Of a DNA stretch of 64,000 nt, positions 48,999-60,404 are shown piece by piece (the stretch's first letter is position 1; every line of letters begins with the position of its first letter). Origin of the DNA: Annona cherimola (taxonomy: Eukaryota; Streptophyta; Magnoliopsida; Magnoliales; Annonaceae); NCBI GenBank assembly GCA_030490835.1, contig CM059975.1:15071579-15135578 (forward strand), in the 5' to 3' direction. Under the pieces are notes generated by a model. It ran no database searches and was not told the origin of the DNA. It saw only the letters and a program-made list of their open reading frames with translations. The position numbers were made by a program, and so were the translations under genes.

Positions 48999-49009
48999 GG
49001 GAATTCTAT

Positions 49010-50477
49010 TGTTAGATGAATATATTTTGTGGGACATTTTACCATTTGTGAGATTGTACCAGGTGAAAAGCATAATCGAAAAAAGAGGCAATTTCACAAA
49101 AAAATTTTAAGAAAAACTTTATTGAGGTCAAGTGAAACTATATATCCTAATAATTTATTAATCACTATAATTTCATTATAAAATTTCTTGCCATTTATTT
49201 TATTACATTAATTTATACGTTATTGACACCTGTTTTCTTTATTCTTAACAAAAAAAAAAATTCTACAAGAGCCATGTGGCCGGATGCAATAGAAAATTAT
49301 AAAGGAGACGAATGTGAAATTGTGCATTTAATATAGAAAACTCGAACCAACAAAGGAAATCAATTCCTGGAAAATTTCCAAGGAAATTTTTTTAGTTTAT
49401 TCTCGGTATGTTCAAAAGTATATGTCTAGCCATGAATAAAGTTTTCAAATTTATAAAAAGTTTTGGTAGGCTACAGTTTACGTTCCGAGCAAAATAAAAT
49501 AATTAATCCATCATTTTGGAGGGACTCACTGAAAATATTGAAAATAGGTGTGTTACTCACTTTACGGTCACTACCAGATTAACAAGATCACGATGCTAGT
49601 TTTGTTATTTTGGTTAAGTTGTCAATTTGATAATATAGTTTGGGAGAGGAGTTGCTAGGTAGGAAAGAGATTATTTTTGAAGAGTGTGAAAGTGATGTGA
49701 TATTATAGGAGTAAATTGAAAATAAGTAGGATAGTTGTGTAGGAAAGTAATTAGAATATCTGGATAAAATAGAAAAAAGTTGGATAGTGAAGTATTTAAG
49801 ATGTCAAGTTATTTTTGCCAAATGTGCAATGAGAGGTGGTAAAGTAGATTGCCCACCGACGCTTGTTACCGAATAGTGAAGAACAAAATTGAAAATTTTG
49901 ATTGCCATGCCTTTGTGTTACTGCTGGCGAATTGCTTTTACGTTGTTGCCCCAAGGCACATGCAATGAAGCAATGGTAACAAAAAAATTTTTAACATTTG
50001 ATATTACAAATCAAACTTATTTCCATTGAAGATAACAAGTTTCTATTTATTTCTTAAGGAAACCAACAAGCTTCTACTTATACTTGCATGGGGAGTGATT
50101 CAAACTTCTACAGCAGCTATGAAAGTTGTTGCTTGGCCAACGAGCTAGGCTCAGTTGATTAAATAGTAACAAAATTTGAATAAATTTTTTTTGTTAAAAA
50201 TAAAATTTCTTGGAGCAATTACCGTTATTTATCCAATTCAAAGAATTGTTCTCCACTTTTTTTTAAAATAAATAAATAAATAAAACTTATTCCTAATGCG
50301 CTCATGGTTATATTTTTGGTTTCCTTGACATGGAAATGCGTACAATATATTATTGCCAGCTTTACCCATTATGAGCTTTATTTCCTGTATTGTTGTTATT
50401 ACTCAATTTTTGCTATTACAAATAATTGGCCACGTAATTAGAGATCTAAGCTAGTTATATTTGTGTGTGTACACATA
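49010..50477. other. Unrecognised region
   Basis: 49,630-49,800 has Tourist-like-family words (gatgtgatattataggagtaaa, aataagtaggatagttgtgtagga) without clear ends. No gene seen. Confidence 0.4.
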
Positions 50478-50845
50478 CAGAGTTCGATTTTATGCACTTA
50501 GATGAACTTAGGCCCGATGCATTTGAATGCAAATACTTACTTTTAATTTTTTTGAAATTTTTTATACAATTACTAATCTAAGTTATTTAACATGTATTAA
50601 TTAACATGTAAATCAATTTTTTTTACTGTTTTTAGAGTTTTTAAAAATTGATAGCATTTTAATAATTCAAATAACTAAAACTGTCATTGATTTTAAAAAA
50701 ATTTAAAATTTTTAAAAATTGATATATATGTTAAATACACTTAAATTAATATGTATCTATATATAAATTTTTAAAAATAAAAAATAGGTTAAATGGACCC
50801 AGTGCACCTTACCCATGTATACTCGAGTGCATTTAGGCATAACTG
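50478..50845. mobile_element. Palindromic AT-rich MITE
   Basis: The left end (cagagttcgattttatgcac) pairs with the reverse complement of the right end (cagttatgcctaaatgcact). The arms continue through taatttttt and atttaaca blocks. The terminal words tgcac/gtgca and the interior resemble the 21.9-kb element. Confidence 0.65.
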
Positions 50846-52539
50846 TATTTAAATAAATATATATAAGGAATAATCGTCTACAACTAGTTGTATTTTGCAA
50901 CCACTTAATTTACATTTTTTTTACATCTGATCCATTCACTGCATTTAATATTATGTACAAAAATCAAGTAAATTGAAATATTTATAATCAATAATCTTAA
51001 AATATATAATTATAAACAAGCTCGTACATTTAAACTTGTTTATGACTTATATACAACTCTAAATGATATGATTTTTCATGGCATGCAAATATTAATGAAA
51101 TAAAGTACGGTGGATAGCTTGGTCTTTAGAAAAATATTAATAAATTTAAAAATAAAAAATCTATCCGATTGTATTGTAGATTCCCTGTATATATTATATG
51201 AGAAATTCTTCTACGCAACCGATTGCACCATGCAATGGTTTGAATTTTTTCGCTTTTTTCATGTTCTATTTAAAGTCAAAGTCGATGATCATTTTTTACT
51301 CGATTGGCATTTGCATGACATGAACAATCACGTTATTTAGATTTATACATAATTCCTAACAAGTGTAAATGTATAGCGTTATTTATAAATATATTTTAAA
51401 GATTTTTTATTATAAAGTTTTTAATTCACTTAATTCTTTACACATAGGATAAATAAATAATTTTAAACACAGTCCATGTATTATACGCTAAAAAATAAGA
51501 AAAGTGGCTGTAGCTTGTAAAATACAATCAATTGCATAAAGAATTTTTTTTTCTCTCTCTATATATATATGTGTATGCTGAACTGATTAATGCTATTATA
51601 TTATAAATGCCACGTAGGGATCCAAAACAACCTATCACTGAAACATAAAAACCATCAGTATAGGGCTATAAGATCTATACAGATGGATTTTTAAACTGTT
51701 AATGTTATTTCCATGGCTAAAAGCCTATTCAAGGAATGTTTTACATGGTCTGCATAGTTTAATCTATTTTAACAGTTTTTAGTTATGATTTGTAACTATC
51801 ACAAAGGTTATAGTGATAAATTTTCCGTGAATACAAGCCTCTACATTCCATGATGTAATAGAATTTATTAACAATTGTTTGAAATTTTGCAACGATTTTT
51901 TCGTTTACTCAATTTTAAAAAGGATAAATAACAGTTTTTTAGTGATATTAGAAGTTCAATTTTTTATAAAAAATTTCGTTGCTGAAATTAATATCGAATA
52001 AACTTATCATTCTATTTACTGATTTCATATAACGTGTGTGTTGGGGTTGATTAAAAAGATTGAATGAGAAGAAGCTGTTGGGTATTTGTAATGGAAAAAA
52101 ACGATATTAAAAAAATGTAAAAGTTAAAGTAGTTATGTATTTCAAATTAAAAGAATATGTATTTCATCTCATTCCCATTGTACTCCCCTCAAATCATCCC
52201 AAAAATATCCTAAATAAATAATTAGAAATCATATACCGCCAAATCTCATAAAATATAAGTTGAGTAATTCAATAAATAAAATAATTTTCTTGTTTCGATT
52301 TAGTAACACAAAGTATTGATTGTATACAAATTTATGTCTTATACAAAAATCAAAATGCAAATTAATGAATCAACATTATTCTTAAAAATGTCAAAAAATA
52401 ACTCCATCATTTGATTTGGTTTTTTCAATGTCATATTTATCTTGCAAATTAAATTAAAATGCAATAATTGCACTTGGTAGTAAGATTTAATAGTCACAAT
52501 CAGCATTGTAAAGATCTACATACCGCCTTTATAGAGGAA
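50846..52539. other. Unrecognised AT-rich region
   Basis: The 76-codon frame 51110-51340 (+) has no recognised family. 52,030-52,200 has weakly inverted ends (ttggggttgatt / gatttgaggg) and may be a worn MITE. Confidence 0.35.
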
Positions 52540-52922
52540 TGTTTCAATCCACCTTGATGCGTTGAAAATTTGAATACATCGGAGTGCAAAATCTATTTTA
52601 AATTTTTTTTGAAGTTTTTAATAAAATTATTAATCTAGATTCATTTAATTGATAAACTAAATTTTAGTATTTTTAACATATGTACATATTTTTTTGATTT
52701 TTTTAAATGGAGTGGTTTTAATCATTTTTAAATAACTAAAATATCCTTATTTTTTAAAAAATTAAAAATTATATACATTTCCAAATATAATAAAAATTAA
52801 TACATAAGTTAAATACATTTAGATTAATAGTTTTATAAAAAGGTTTTTCAAAAAGATTTTTTAAAAAGTAGGTTTTTTACCGTAATGCATTGAAATTTCA
52901 GTATATCATAGTGCATTGAAAC
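52540..52922. mobile_element. Palindromic AT-rich MITE
   Basis: Left tgtttcaatccaccttgatg pairs with reverse-complemented right tgtttcaatgcactatgata. The arms continue through gaaaattt and attaatcta blocks. The interior is similar to the other palindromic elements. Confidence 0.65.
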
Positions 52923-53064
52923 ATTTTTCACTTTTATAGTTTATATATCTAAGGAAGAATAACTTGCGCATGAACCCTTTTAGATGTGCATTTGATGTTA
53001 GATTAGGCAAGTTGTTAGGCTTTATCATCCATCGTTGAGAAATCAATGTAAATCCTTAAAAGGT

Positions 53065-53430
53065 TGAGGTCGTTAGAAAGATGCCTCCACCAGGAACATG
53101 GATGAGCTAAGGCGTTTGCAAGCAAGATTTTCTTGCATTAGAAAGTTCATTGACAACTTAACTGGAAGATGCTAAGGACGAAACTTGTAAAGAAGGCTTT
53201 CAATGCTACCGAACAATTTTCTTAATCCACTAGTCTTAGTAATGCCACTTAAAGGAAAGAAGCACATCATCTGCATCCCTACAAGTGAATGGTTGCGGAG
53301 ATTATTGCTTGTATAAGAATAGTTGAATGGCAAGGAGTCATTAGTGTTATATTATCTCAACCGTTTATGACCTGGGCTAGCAAATGATCTCGTTAGCATA
53401 GGCTAACAAGAACACCACTCTTTATGAAAT
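53065..53430 (+). pseudogene. Ty3/gypsy RT-RNase H relic
   Basis: Segments in shifting frames spell gypsy polymerase motifs: MPPP, then RNMDELRRLQARFSCIRKF and IDNLTGRC (53,093-53,168). Next comes NFLNPLVLVMPLKGKKHIIC (about 53,214-53,275), then GKESLVLYYLNRL (about 53,331-53,370). In plant Ty3/gypsy elements these correspond to the end of the reverse transcriptase (LQGKLAYIRRFISNLSGRC) through the RNase H start (LNPPVL..P..GKPL.LY, K...YYLS). Frameshifts and stops show it is dead. No LTRs were recognised around it. Confidence 0.75.
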
Positions 53431-54705
53431 AGCTTATATATTTATTTTTATATAATTCAACTCAAAAAACACTTTAGACATTTGTTAAAGTAATTTATAC
53501 CACATGAATAAGTTTTTTTTTTTTGGGAAAATTACACTATGAATAAGTCACTGCATTAATATCATCACTTTACTTTAATGAGCAGTATAACATATTATAA
53601 TAAATTTTTTAAGACGTATTAAACAATCATTATGATTACATTTTAATAGGGAAAATTAAAATATTTATAACGTTCAAATTTCTATTAATAGTTTAATTGA
53701 TTAAAAAGTTAATTTTTTAGTAACTCTAAATATGTATTATTATTAAATACAATATTACAATAACAGTTTATTAAATATGAGCTTTACTTCCATATAAGAA
53801 GGTCACATAGAATTCATTATATTTAACATTATTTATTTAATTAGGAAACCAAGTTATATTCGAAATAAATACATACATGATTACATTTGCTAAAAAAATA
53901 TATATTCATGTATAAATTATAAAACTTATTAGATCCATTTACATATTATTATAATGCAATAATATTTTATAAAATCATTTATTAGTAATGATATTTTAGA
54001 TAATTAAATGTTACAAATACAATTTCAAAAGTTAATATTTAGCGTTAAATTATTTTATTATATTGATTGTACACATTTGTATACGAGAGTCATAGAACTT
54101 GATACTAGACAAATAAACAGGTTTTTAAGATGATATCAAGGATGCTATTATAATAAATGAAGATTATTAATCAAACATCATAGTGCTAAAATTGGAAGAG
54201 ATCAAATAGAAGAGGGTTATTTAATATAACTATTTACAATCTTATCTATGAATATGTAAAATCAACATAATAAAATATTTAATACTAAATATTACTTTTA
54301 AAATTGTATTTCTAATATTTAAATAATCTAAAATACCGTTACTATGTGTATAAATGCTTCCATATAGTATTATTATATTTTAATATATATATATAAATGA
54401 ATCTAATTATTTTCATATTTTATAAGTGAATGAATATTTTTCAACAAATGTGACTATGTATATATTTGATTTAGATCAAACTAAGTTTTCTAGGTAAACA
54501 AATTATGGTAAATGTAATCAATAATGAAAAAGATTTGATGAAACCATATCATAGGATCGTAATTAAAATAGTGACAATTTTTGTTTCTTATTAGAATAGA
54601 TTGCGTTATTGCAGTGGTGATAGAAAACTGCTTATGTATAATGCCAAACTTTAGTGATGAATTTTTTGGAACCAATAGTAATATTATTATGTTCTAATCA
54701 AACTA
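53431..54705. other. Unrecognised very AT-rich region
   Basis: No gene, RNA or bounded repeat recognised. The minus frame 54490-54675 has no recognised family. Confidence 0.4.
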
Positions 54706-55170
54706 AAAGAAAATTTTTATAAGACTGTGATTAGACCTGCTATGCTTTATGAGGCAGAATGTTGGCAAATTAAAGAATAACATATACAAAAACTGAGCGT
54801 AGTGGAAATGAGAATGTTAAGGTGGATGATTGGTAAAACAAGAAAAGATAAAATTATAAATGAAATAATTTGAGAAAACTTAAAAATGAGACCAATTTAT
54901 GATAAAATGAGAGAAAATAGATTAAAATAATTTAGTAATGTAAAAAGGATGCCCGAAGTAGCACCGGTTAGGAGAATAGAGTCTATCCAAGTAGAAGGTG
55001 GTAAGAGAATGAGAGGAAGACAAAAAAAATATGGATAGAAGTAATTAAACAAGATTTAAAAGTATTATAAATTACAAAAAATTTAGTCTTAAATCGCAAA
55101 GAATGACACAACAGAATCCATGCAGCCGACCTCACCTAGGTGAGAAACGACTTATGATGATGATGATGAA
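54706..55170 (+). pseudogene. RTE-type LINE 3' end (C-terminal RT relic)
   Basis: One reading frame gives FYKTVIRPAMLYEAECW, then HIQKLSVVEMRMLRWM, GKTRKDKI, MRENRLK, APVRRIESIQVEG, and in a shifted frame QNRIHAADLT. These are the C-terminal signature blocks of plant RTE-clade LINEs (LYGSECW, MSVAEMRMLRWM, DKMRE.RLRWFGH, WR.RIH.ADPT). Four or more stops interrupt it. The sequence ends in a gatgatgatgatga run at about 55,154-55,167, which fits the short-repeat tails of RTE elements. Confidence 0.85.
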
Positions 55171-55184
55171 TAGTATATATTGCC

Positions 55185-55343
55185 ATGCAGGTGTTACCCG
55201 GGTGATAGCACGGGCGGATATTATCTCGTTGACCAGTGTTTGAATCTCACTTCATATATGGGTAAATTTACCATTTCTTCATGGTGTGGAGGTAGCTTAC
55301 AAATTTCCCTCCACACAGGGGTGTTTATAAAATAAAAAAAAAA
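55185..55343 (+). mobile_element. Possible tRNA-derived SINE
   Basis: Begins near gcaggtgttacccgg, has an A-box-like gtgatagcacgggcgg, a B-box-like tgtttgaatctcac, a body with ggtgtggaggtagctta, and ends in ataaaataaaaaaaaaa. It lies directly after the RTE LINE 3' end. No convincing target duplication. Confidence 0.55.
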
Positions 55344-58287
55344 TCTCTATAGTGTGAGAGTTGTGAATATGCCTTATTGTAATATTAGTTATCATAATAT
55401 ATAAAATCCCAATAAAAATGTATATGTCATGTTTTTAGAAATAATTTTAAAAACTGTTAGCAATTATATGTTGATTTAACACTTTTTTTAATCTTTAAAA
55501 AGACACCACCACATGACAGTTTTTGCTTAGTGTGCTCTTCAGGCTGGCTTAGGAGCTAGTTTCGAGTTTCGACGGCTCAAAATTGTATTGGATCTATATT
55601 TTTTTTTATTGGGTATATCGGATCAGTATTTAAGAGTACTACTAATGGAGACTTTTGCTCTGGCGGTCAACATAATCATACAAGTGCCACTATGCAGCCC
55701 ACGGAAAAAGCCTGGTAAGTTGCAAGAATCCCATTGGTACAACATGTTCAGACCCTGCAGCTATTACTTCATAAGGATTATGGCTAGGTTGACACGTGCA
55801 TGTGCAAGTCTTATTGTCCACAGCTGAAGAATATACAAGAAGGTAGGGAGGAGATCCATAGCTGGAGTTTTTCGTACCAATTTTTAGAATTTAATATTCA
55901 TTCTTAACTTTTTTTGAAAAAATTAAAATATTTTATTTCATTGCCGAATAATGACCAAACTAACTAACGAGATTAGCCGTTGAGAAAAGTATAACTAAAT
56001 TTTTAAAACTGTTTTACTTTTTAACGCGGGCACATGATAAACCTCTTCTTGTTACACAACACAGTTGTGATTGAATAGAAATCAGCCCGCTACTTAATTC
56101 CAAATTTGTTTGTTTTTGGAAATTATATAGACATTGTTTAAATGGCAAAGTTCACGTGAACATATATTTTCAATTGAAATAGAAATTATTCCTAGAATAT
56201 AATGATATATAGATAAATGCAAAATGATTATTTCAAACCATCCTCTAGATCATTAACGCTATGTGAAGCATAATCTTAGTATTAATCAAATCAAAGTAAA
56301 GTGGCATACATGATGGAAAAATCCCAACAGAAACTGTGGAAGAATAATATATATAATTTCCAGCCATCCATCTGAAAAACTGTGAGGGTCATTCCATGGT
56401 TTTTATGGGTGTGATTGTGATTGATTAGGTGGGACCCATAAATTGATATTGCGGTCCAAACGGTCTAAATATCTTGGGTTGCAACCCTTTCTAGACAAAC
56501 GAATCTACTGTCGTCTCCAAAGCTCGGTGCTGAGCAAAAGGTGGCAGGACACCTAATGTGAATTCCAATGGGGGTATCTGTATATTTTCAAAGATTTTTC
56601 AAAAGGGAAGGGTTGATGGGATTCCTGTTTGTGTTCCGAAATCCCCCACAATAACCTTGATAATTTGTAGGAATCCATGATCAACTTGGATGTGATTCTC
56701 ACCTAAACCATAAACCAAAAAAGATCACATGCGCTGGGATTCCCGTTTACCTCTGGTAAACCATGGCGGAGGATCGATTCTGTGGCTCGCAGGATCCGGT
56801 GCAACCCCGGCCAGGTGGCAATTTTCACGTCCCACGCCTCCCCATCGATCCTTTGGGCGAAATTAAAACTGACTATTTTAAATTTTTAATGGTGTTTTAT
56901 TTTGTTTTTTTTATAAAATTTACGTAAATTACCCTAACAACAGCACAAAATAAATAATTTCATTGTTACAAGTATATGTGGTTTTTAAGCTAGCGGCTAT
57001 AAGTAAAATAGAGGTAAAATTTTGTTGATAAAAGTGAGTCGTTTGGAATGAAGTCCTTACCCCTTTTTCACTGCAGCTTCAAAAAATCTCAAATGCAAAC
57101 TTTTGTTTAACGATATGCTATTAGGTGTATTAAATTAGAGTCTTATAGAAAAAGGTATTTTAAATTAGAGGATGTATTTCGAGGAAAAATAAAGTAATTA
57201 GCATGTTAGTGATATTCATCGAGGTGTGTAAGAGTGAATGACTAAAATTCGACAGATAACATTTGCTATCTTTTGCAGATTCAGAATGTTTAAATGAATT
57301 TTAAGTCCTATTTAATTTATTATGATATATATTTAAAAGGGCTATGTTACTATGGAATCGAGTGCTGAGTGCACCCCTTTGGTTTTCCTTTTTGTTTTAA
57401 TTCTTCATGAATATTTACGTTACGTGAAAATCCTTTTAATTAAATTTATACATGATCGACAAAAGTGTAATACACAAGATTTTTATGACATTAGTTTTAG
57501 CGTTAGACATTATAAAAAATTACAGTCAAGTTGATTTTTTATATTTACACTGAACAAACAGTTTTAAACACAATATACGACTTTAATCAAAGAGGGTGCA
57601 CCAAGCAGAAAGTTTTGTAGCAGCAAAGAGCTATCTAAAAAGTATCTATGTAGAAACATTTTTCGCAAATTTTTTTTTTATGGAGAACCTTAAGCTCGTG
57701 TATGCGTTATCCATGCTTTTATCTCATTTTTCAAGTTTCTCTTTTATACCCAACAAAGACTATCATGTTTGGTACCATTTTTGAATGTCAATGTTAGTAA
57801 AGATACAAGAGGCTGAAATTAGAAGAGGAAATGAGGTGAAAATATAACAATGTAGATTTGGTATAAGAAAAGTAGTATTGAAAATATAAAATTTTTATTA
57901 AAAGTTAAAGAATTTGTCTTAAAAAAATAAATACTATGCCATACGCATACCATTCAAGTAAGTGGGAACCCTTGGAATACCCAAATTTCATAATTATTGA
58001 ATGAGGACTCCCTAAATTTTCTCATTACTCATAATCATAGATGATACAATGAGAAAGAAAAAAAACAAAGATCCTTTTTGAGTTTGAATGTTTTCCCCAA
58101 TGGTGGGGGTTGGTTGTGTGTGTGGGAGCTTGTAGTCTCCACTAAATATTAGCGGAGCTCAATCTTCAGTAAGTTTAGGCGAGAATTTGTTGTCTTATAG
58201 ATGAATAAGCCTGGTTGTAGTATCAAGATGTCAAACCATACAACATAAAATAAAAAAAAATTATTAACGAAAATTTTTTTATTTTAA
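55344..58287. other. Region without recognised gene
   Basis: Frames 55588-55827, 57352-57534 and 57596-57784 have no recognisable domains. 56,370-56,860 is more GC-balanced and contains the small frame listed next. Confidence 0.4.
56763..56927 (+). CDS. Small unrecognised ORF, 54 codons, weakly supported
   Basis: ATG in a favourable plant context (aaaccATGGCG) opens a 54-codon frame. The first 36 codons are GC-balanced and polar (starting MAEDRFCGSQDPVQPRPGG). The last 18 codons run into AT-rich DNA and are hydrophobic. This abrupt change suggests a gene first-exon fragment joined to unrelated DNA, or chance. No family recognised. Confidence 0.12.
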   Translation: MAEDRFCGSQDPVQPRPGGNFHVPRLPIDPLGEIKTDYFKFLMVFYFVFFIKFT

Positions 58288-58541
58288 GGGTGTGTTTGGT
58301 AATTGACAAAAAATGTCAAGTTAAAACTTTTCACTCTCTACAACTATCATATTTTTTAATCATTTTTTTTACATTTTTCTATACGACTACCTTATTTTTC
58401 AATCATTTCTACACAATTATCTACACAACTAACCTATTTATTTTAACTTTATCCTCTTTACTACTCATCATTATTCCTATCATATCACATCATTTGACAA
58501 CTTTTATTTTTCAAAATTTTTCATCAAAAGTTTTATACATT
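58288..58541 (-). mobile_element. Tourist/PIF-like MITE, inverted truncated copy
   Basis: Starts gggtgtgtttggtaa after taa (58,285-58,287) and is the reverse complement of most of the copy at 58,544-58,828 (cacatcatttgacaa, taacctatttattttaac, tttatcctctttactac). Its inner end lacks the second terminal repeat. The frame 58290-58556 crosses it and is not a gene. Confidence 0.75.
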
Positions 58542-58543
58542 GG

Positions 58544-58828
58544 GTGTGTTTGGTAATGAATAAAACTTTTGGTGAAAAATTTTATAGAGTAAAAATTGTC
58601 AAATGATGTGATATGATAGGAGTAGTAAAGAGGATAAAGTTAAAATAGATAGGTTAGTTGTGTTGATAGTTATGTAGAAATGATTGAAAAGTAGGGTAGT
58701 TGTATAGAAAAATGTGAAAAAATAATTAAAATATATGATAGTTGTGGAGAATGAAAAGTTTTAGATTGAAAAGTTTTAACTTGACATATTTTATTAATTG
58801 TCAAACGCGCCCGTTACCAAACACAGCC
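58544..58828 (+). mobile_element. Tourist/PIF-like MITE, 285 bp
   Basis: Terminal inverted repeats are gggtgtgtttggtaa at the left and, reverse-complemented, ggctgtgtttggtaac at the right. The outer right flank is taa (58,829-58,831), matching the taa left of the inverted partner at 58,285-58,287. A 3-base TAA/TWA target and a GG-starting TIR fit the PIF/Harbinger (Tourist) superfamily. It is the best-preserved member in the window; relatives lie at 31.9, 35.4, 36.7 and 37.1 kb. Confidence 0.8.
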
Positions 58829-59690
58829 TAAGTAAATATGCACTCTGAACAAGAAGATGCTGATTGCGAAAACAGCAACAGTTTCTTGTAAAATGCGTTA
58901 ATTCCAAGCTATTTCGTGCAGAAATCGGAATTTACGGGGGACGGACATGTAAAATCGCAAAAGCTCAAACAGAAATGATCTTGACTGCACGATCGCTCAG
59001 GGATTGAGATGTTTGATTGAGGCAGATAACAAAAAAAATAAAATTTCAAACCCATGTTAGCTAGACGAGTGATCCGACCAAACGGGGCCCACCTGATCGT
59101 CGGGTCACGCAGCAACGTGGCCTCCACAAGGGTAACATTCATCGGAAGTCAATTGCTGCTCTGCCTGGGTGCCCTTCTCCATACACCGGCTCTAGCTGAA
59201 ATAATAACCACCCAAATTCTCCAACACAAAAACAATCCTAAAAATGGTAAGGCCAGATTGGCCGACTGAAAAAGGGCTAGAAGCCTCCCTTCGGGTAAGG
59301 AGAACAATTACGTTGGTGTCTATAAATATTTATTTAGATTTTTTTATATAAAATATTTTATGAAGACTTTGACAGAATTCAATTCCTGCAGTTAGAGAAT
59401 TCCGTGTAACTTACGTCCTGCGTATGGCTGTTTCCAGTTTCCAGAGTAGCAAGGTTTGGTATACGGGTATAGTCGATGGTTTTTTTATTTATTTCTACCT
59501 TGGCAATAAAATAAGCCAATGCCATTAAAGGAGGGGTCGCAAAAAGCAGCGGGTTTTCCGGGTGCAAGGACGAATAAGGAAAAGCTGGCCGTGTGACGCG
59601 TGGCAAAGTGGCGGCCGTTGGATGGGGGGAGATGGACCGCGAGGAGGGAAGGGCGGAAGCCCCCACTATAGCGGTGAGAAGATAGATTTC
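58829..59690 (+). other. Upstream flank of the SHI-family gene
   Basis: GC rises toward the gene. Contains ggggcccacc near 59,085, a TATA-like tctataaatatt at about 59,320, and acgcgtggc at 59,596. Overlapping frames (58909-59142 -, 59054-59269 +, 59379-59697 -) have no recognisable domain and are probably chance in promoter DNA. Confidence 0.4.
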
Positions 59691-59700
59691 CGCACACAGC

Positions 59701-60179
59701 TGTAAGAGGGAAGAGAGAGGACTAGGAGAGAGAGTGAGCGAGTGAAGGAGAAGGGATTTTCTTGGAAAGGGATTTCTGTTGTCTTAAATTGTGGAAGTTG
59801 CAGAGGGAAGGAGGGAGGGGAGGAGGGAAGGTGAGTTTAGAGCACGGCGCTGGCATGGCGGCGTTGCAGGCAGGAGCTGTAATTCCGTCGCTTTAATGCT
59901 GGCTGCAGGAGGAGCAGGAAGCAGCAGCTGCAGCAGCTGCAGCAGCTACTATTGCAGAGAGAAAAGGAATTGAAGGAGAGACGCTGCCCCAAAAATCCTA
60001 CGTGTCTGGAAATCGAGCCCCACGCCCACGAGAGCGAGCGGGCGAGAGAGATACAGAGAAGGAGAAGGAGAAGCCGAAACCGGGCATTTCTAGAAAAGAA
60101 AAGAACCCAATAACCCAAATCGAAAAGAACCCAATAACCCAAATCGAGAAGAAGAAGAAGAAGAGGAGGAGGTATTGAG
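59701..60179 (+). promoter_or_regulatory. GA-rich proximal promoter or leader of the SHI-family gene
   Basis: Purine-rich GA/GGA tracts lie at 59,701-59,755, 59,795-59,830 and 60,055-60,173. A CAG/CTG-rich stretch (agcagctgcagcagctgc) is at about 59,921-59,955. A perfect 24-bp tandem duplication occupies 60,098-60,121 and 60,122-60,145. Transcription start and any leader intron cannot be told from sequence. Confidence 0.5.
59855..59973 (+). promoter_or_regulatory. Two upstream ORFs joined by TAATG
   Basis: uORF1 (59,855-59,896; 13 codons plus TAA) overlaps by one base the start of uORF2 (59,896-59,973; 25 codons plus TGA). They matter only if this stretch is in the mature leader. Confidence 0.4.
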
Positions 60180-60217
60180 CTTGCGGGGCTGGCCAGGAAT
60201 TCCCTGGCTTTCTTGCT

Positions 60218-60404
60218 ATGGATTATTTTCTCCCGCAATTGACAGCAGATGCCTCGGGTGGTTGCGGGAGAAGAGAGAAATGGCAGGGTTCTCACTGAGG
60301 GGGAGCAGCGGCAGCGGCAGCGGCAGCGGCAGAGACGAGCACCAGCATCAGCATCAGCACCACCACATCCCTCCCGAGAGCTTTTTCCTCTACACCCGGC
60401 ATGA
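60218..60404 (+). promoter_or_regulatory. Two upstream ORFs overlapping the main start
   Basis: uORF3 begins at ATG 60,218 and stops at TGA 60,296-60,298. uORF4 begins at ATG 60,249 and stops at TGA 60,402-60,404. Both run past the main ATG at 60,280 in other frames, which would normally reduce main-frame initiation. The main ATG has the better context (gaaATGGC). Confidence 0.45.
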
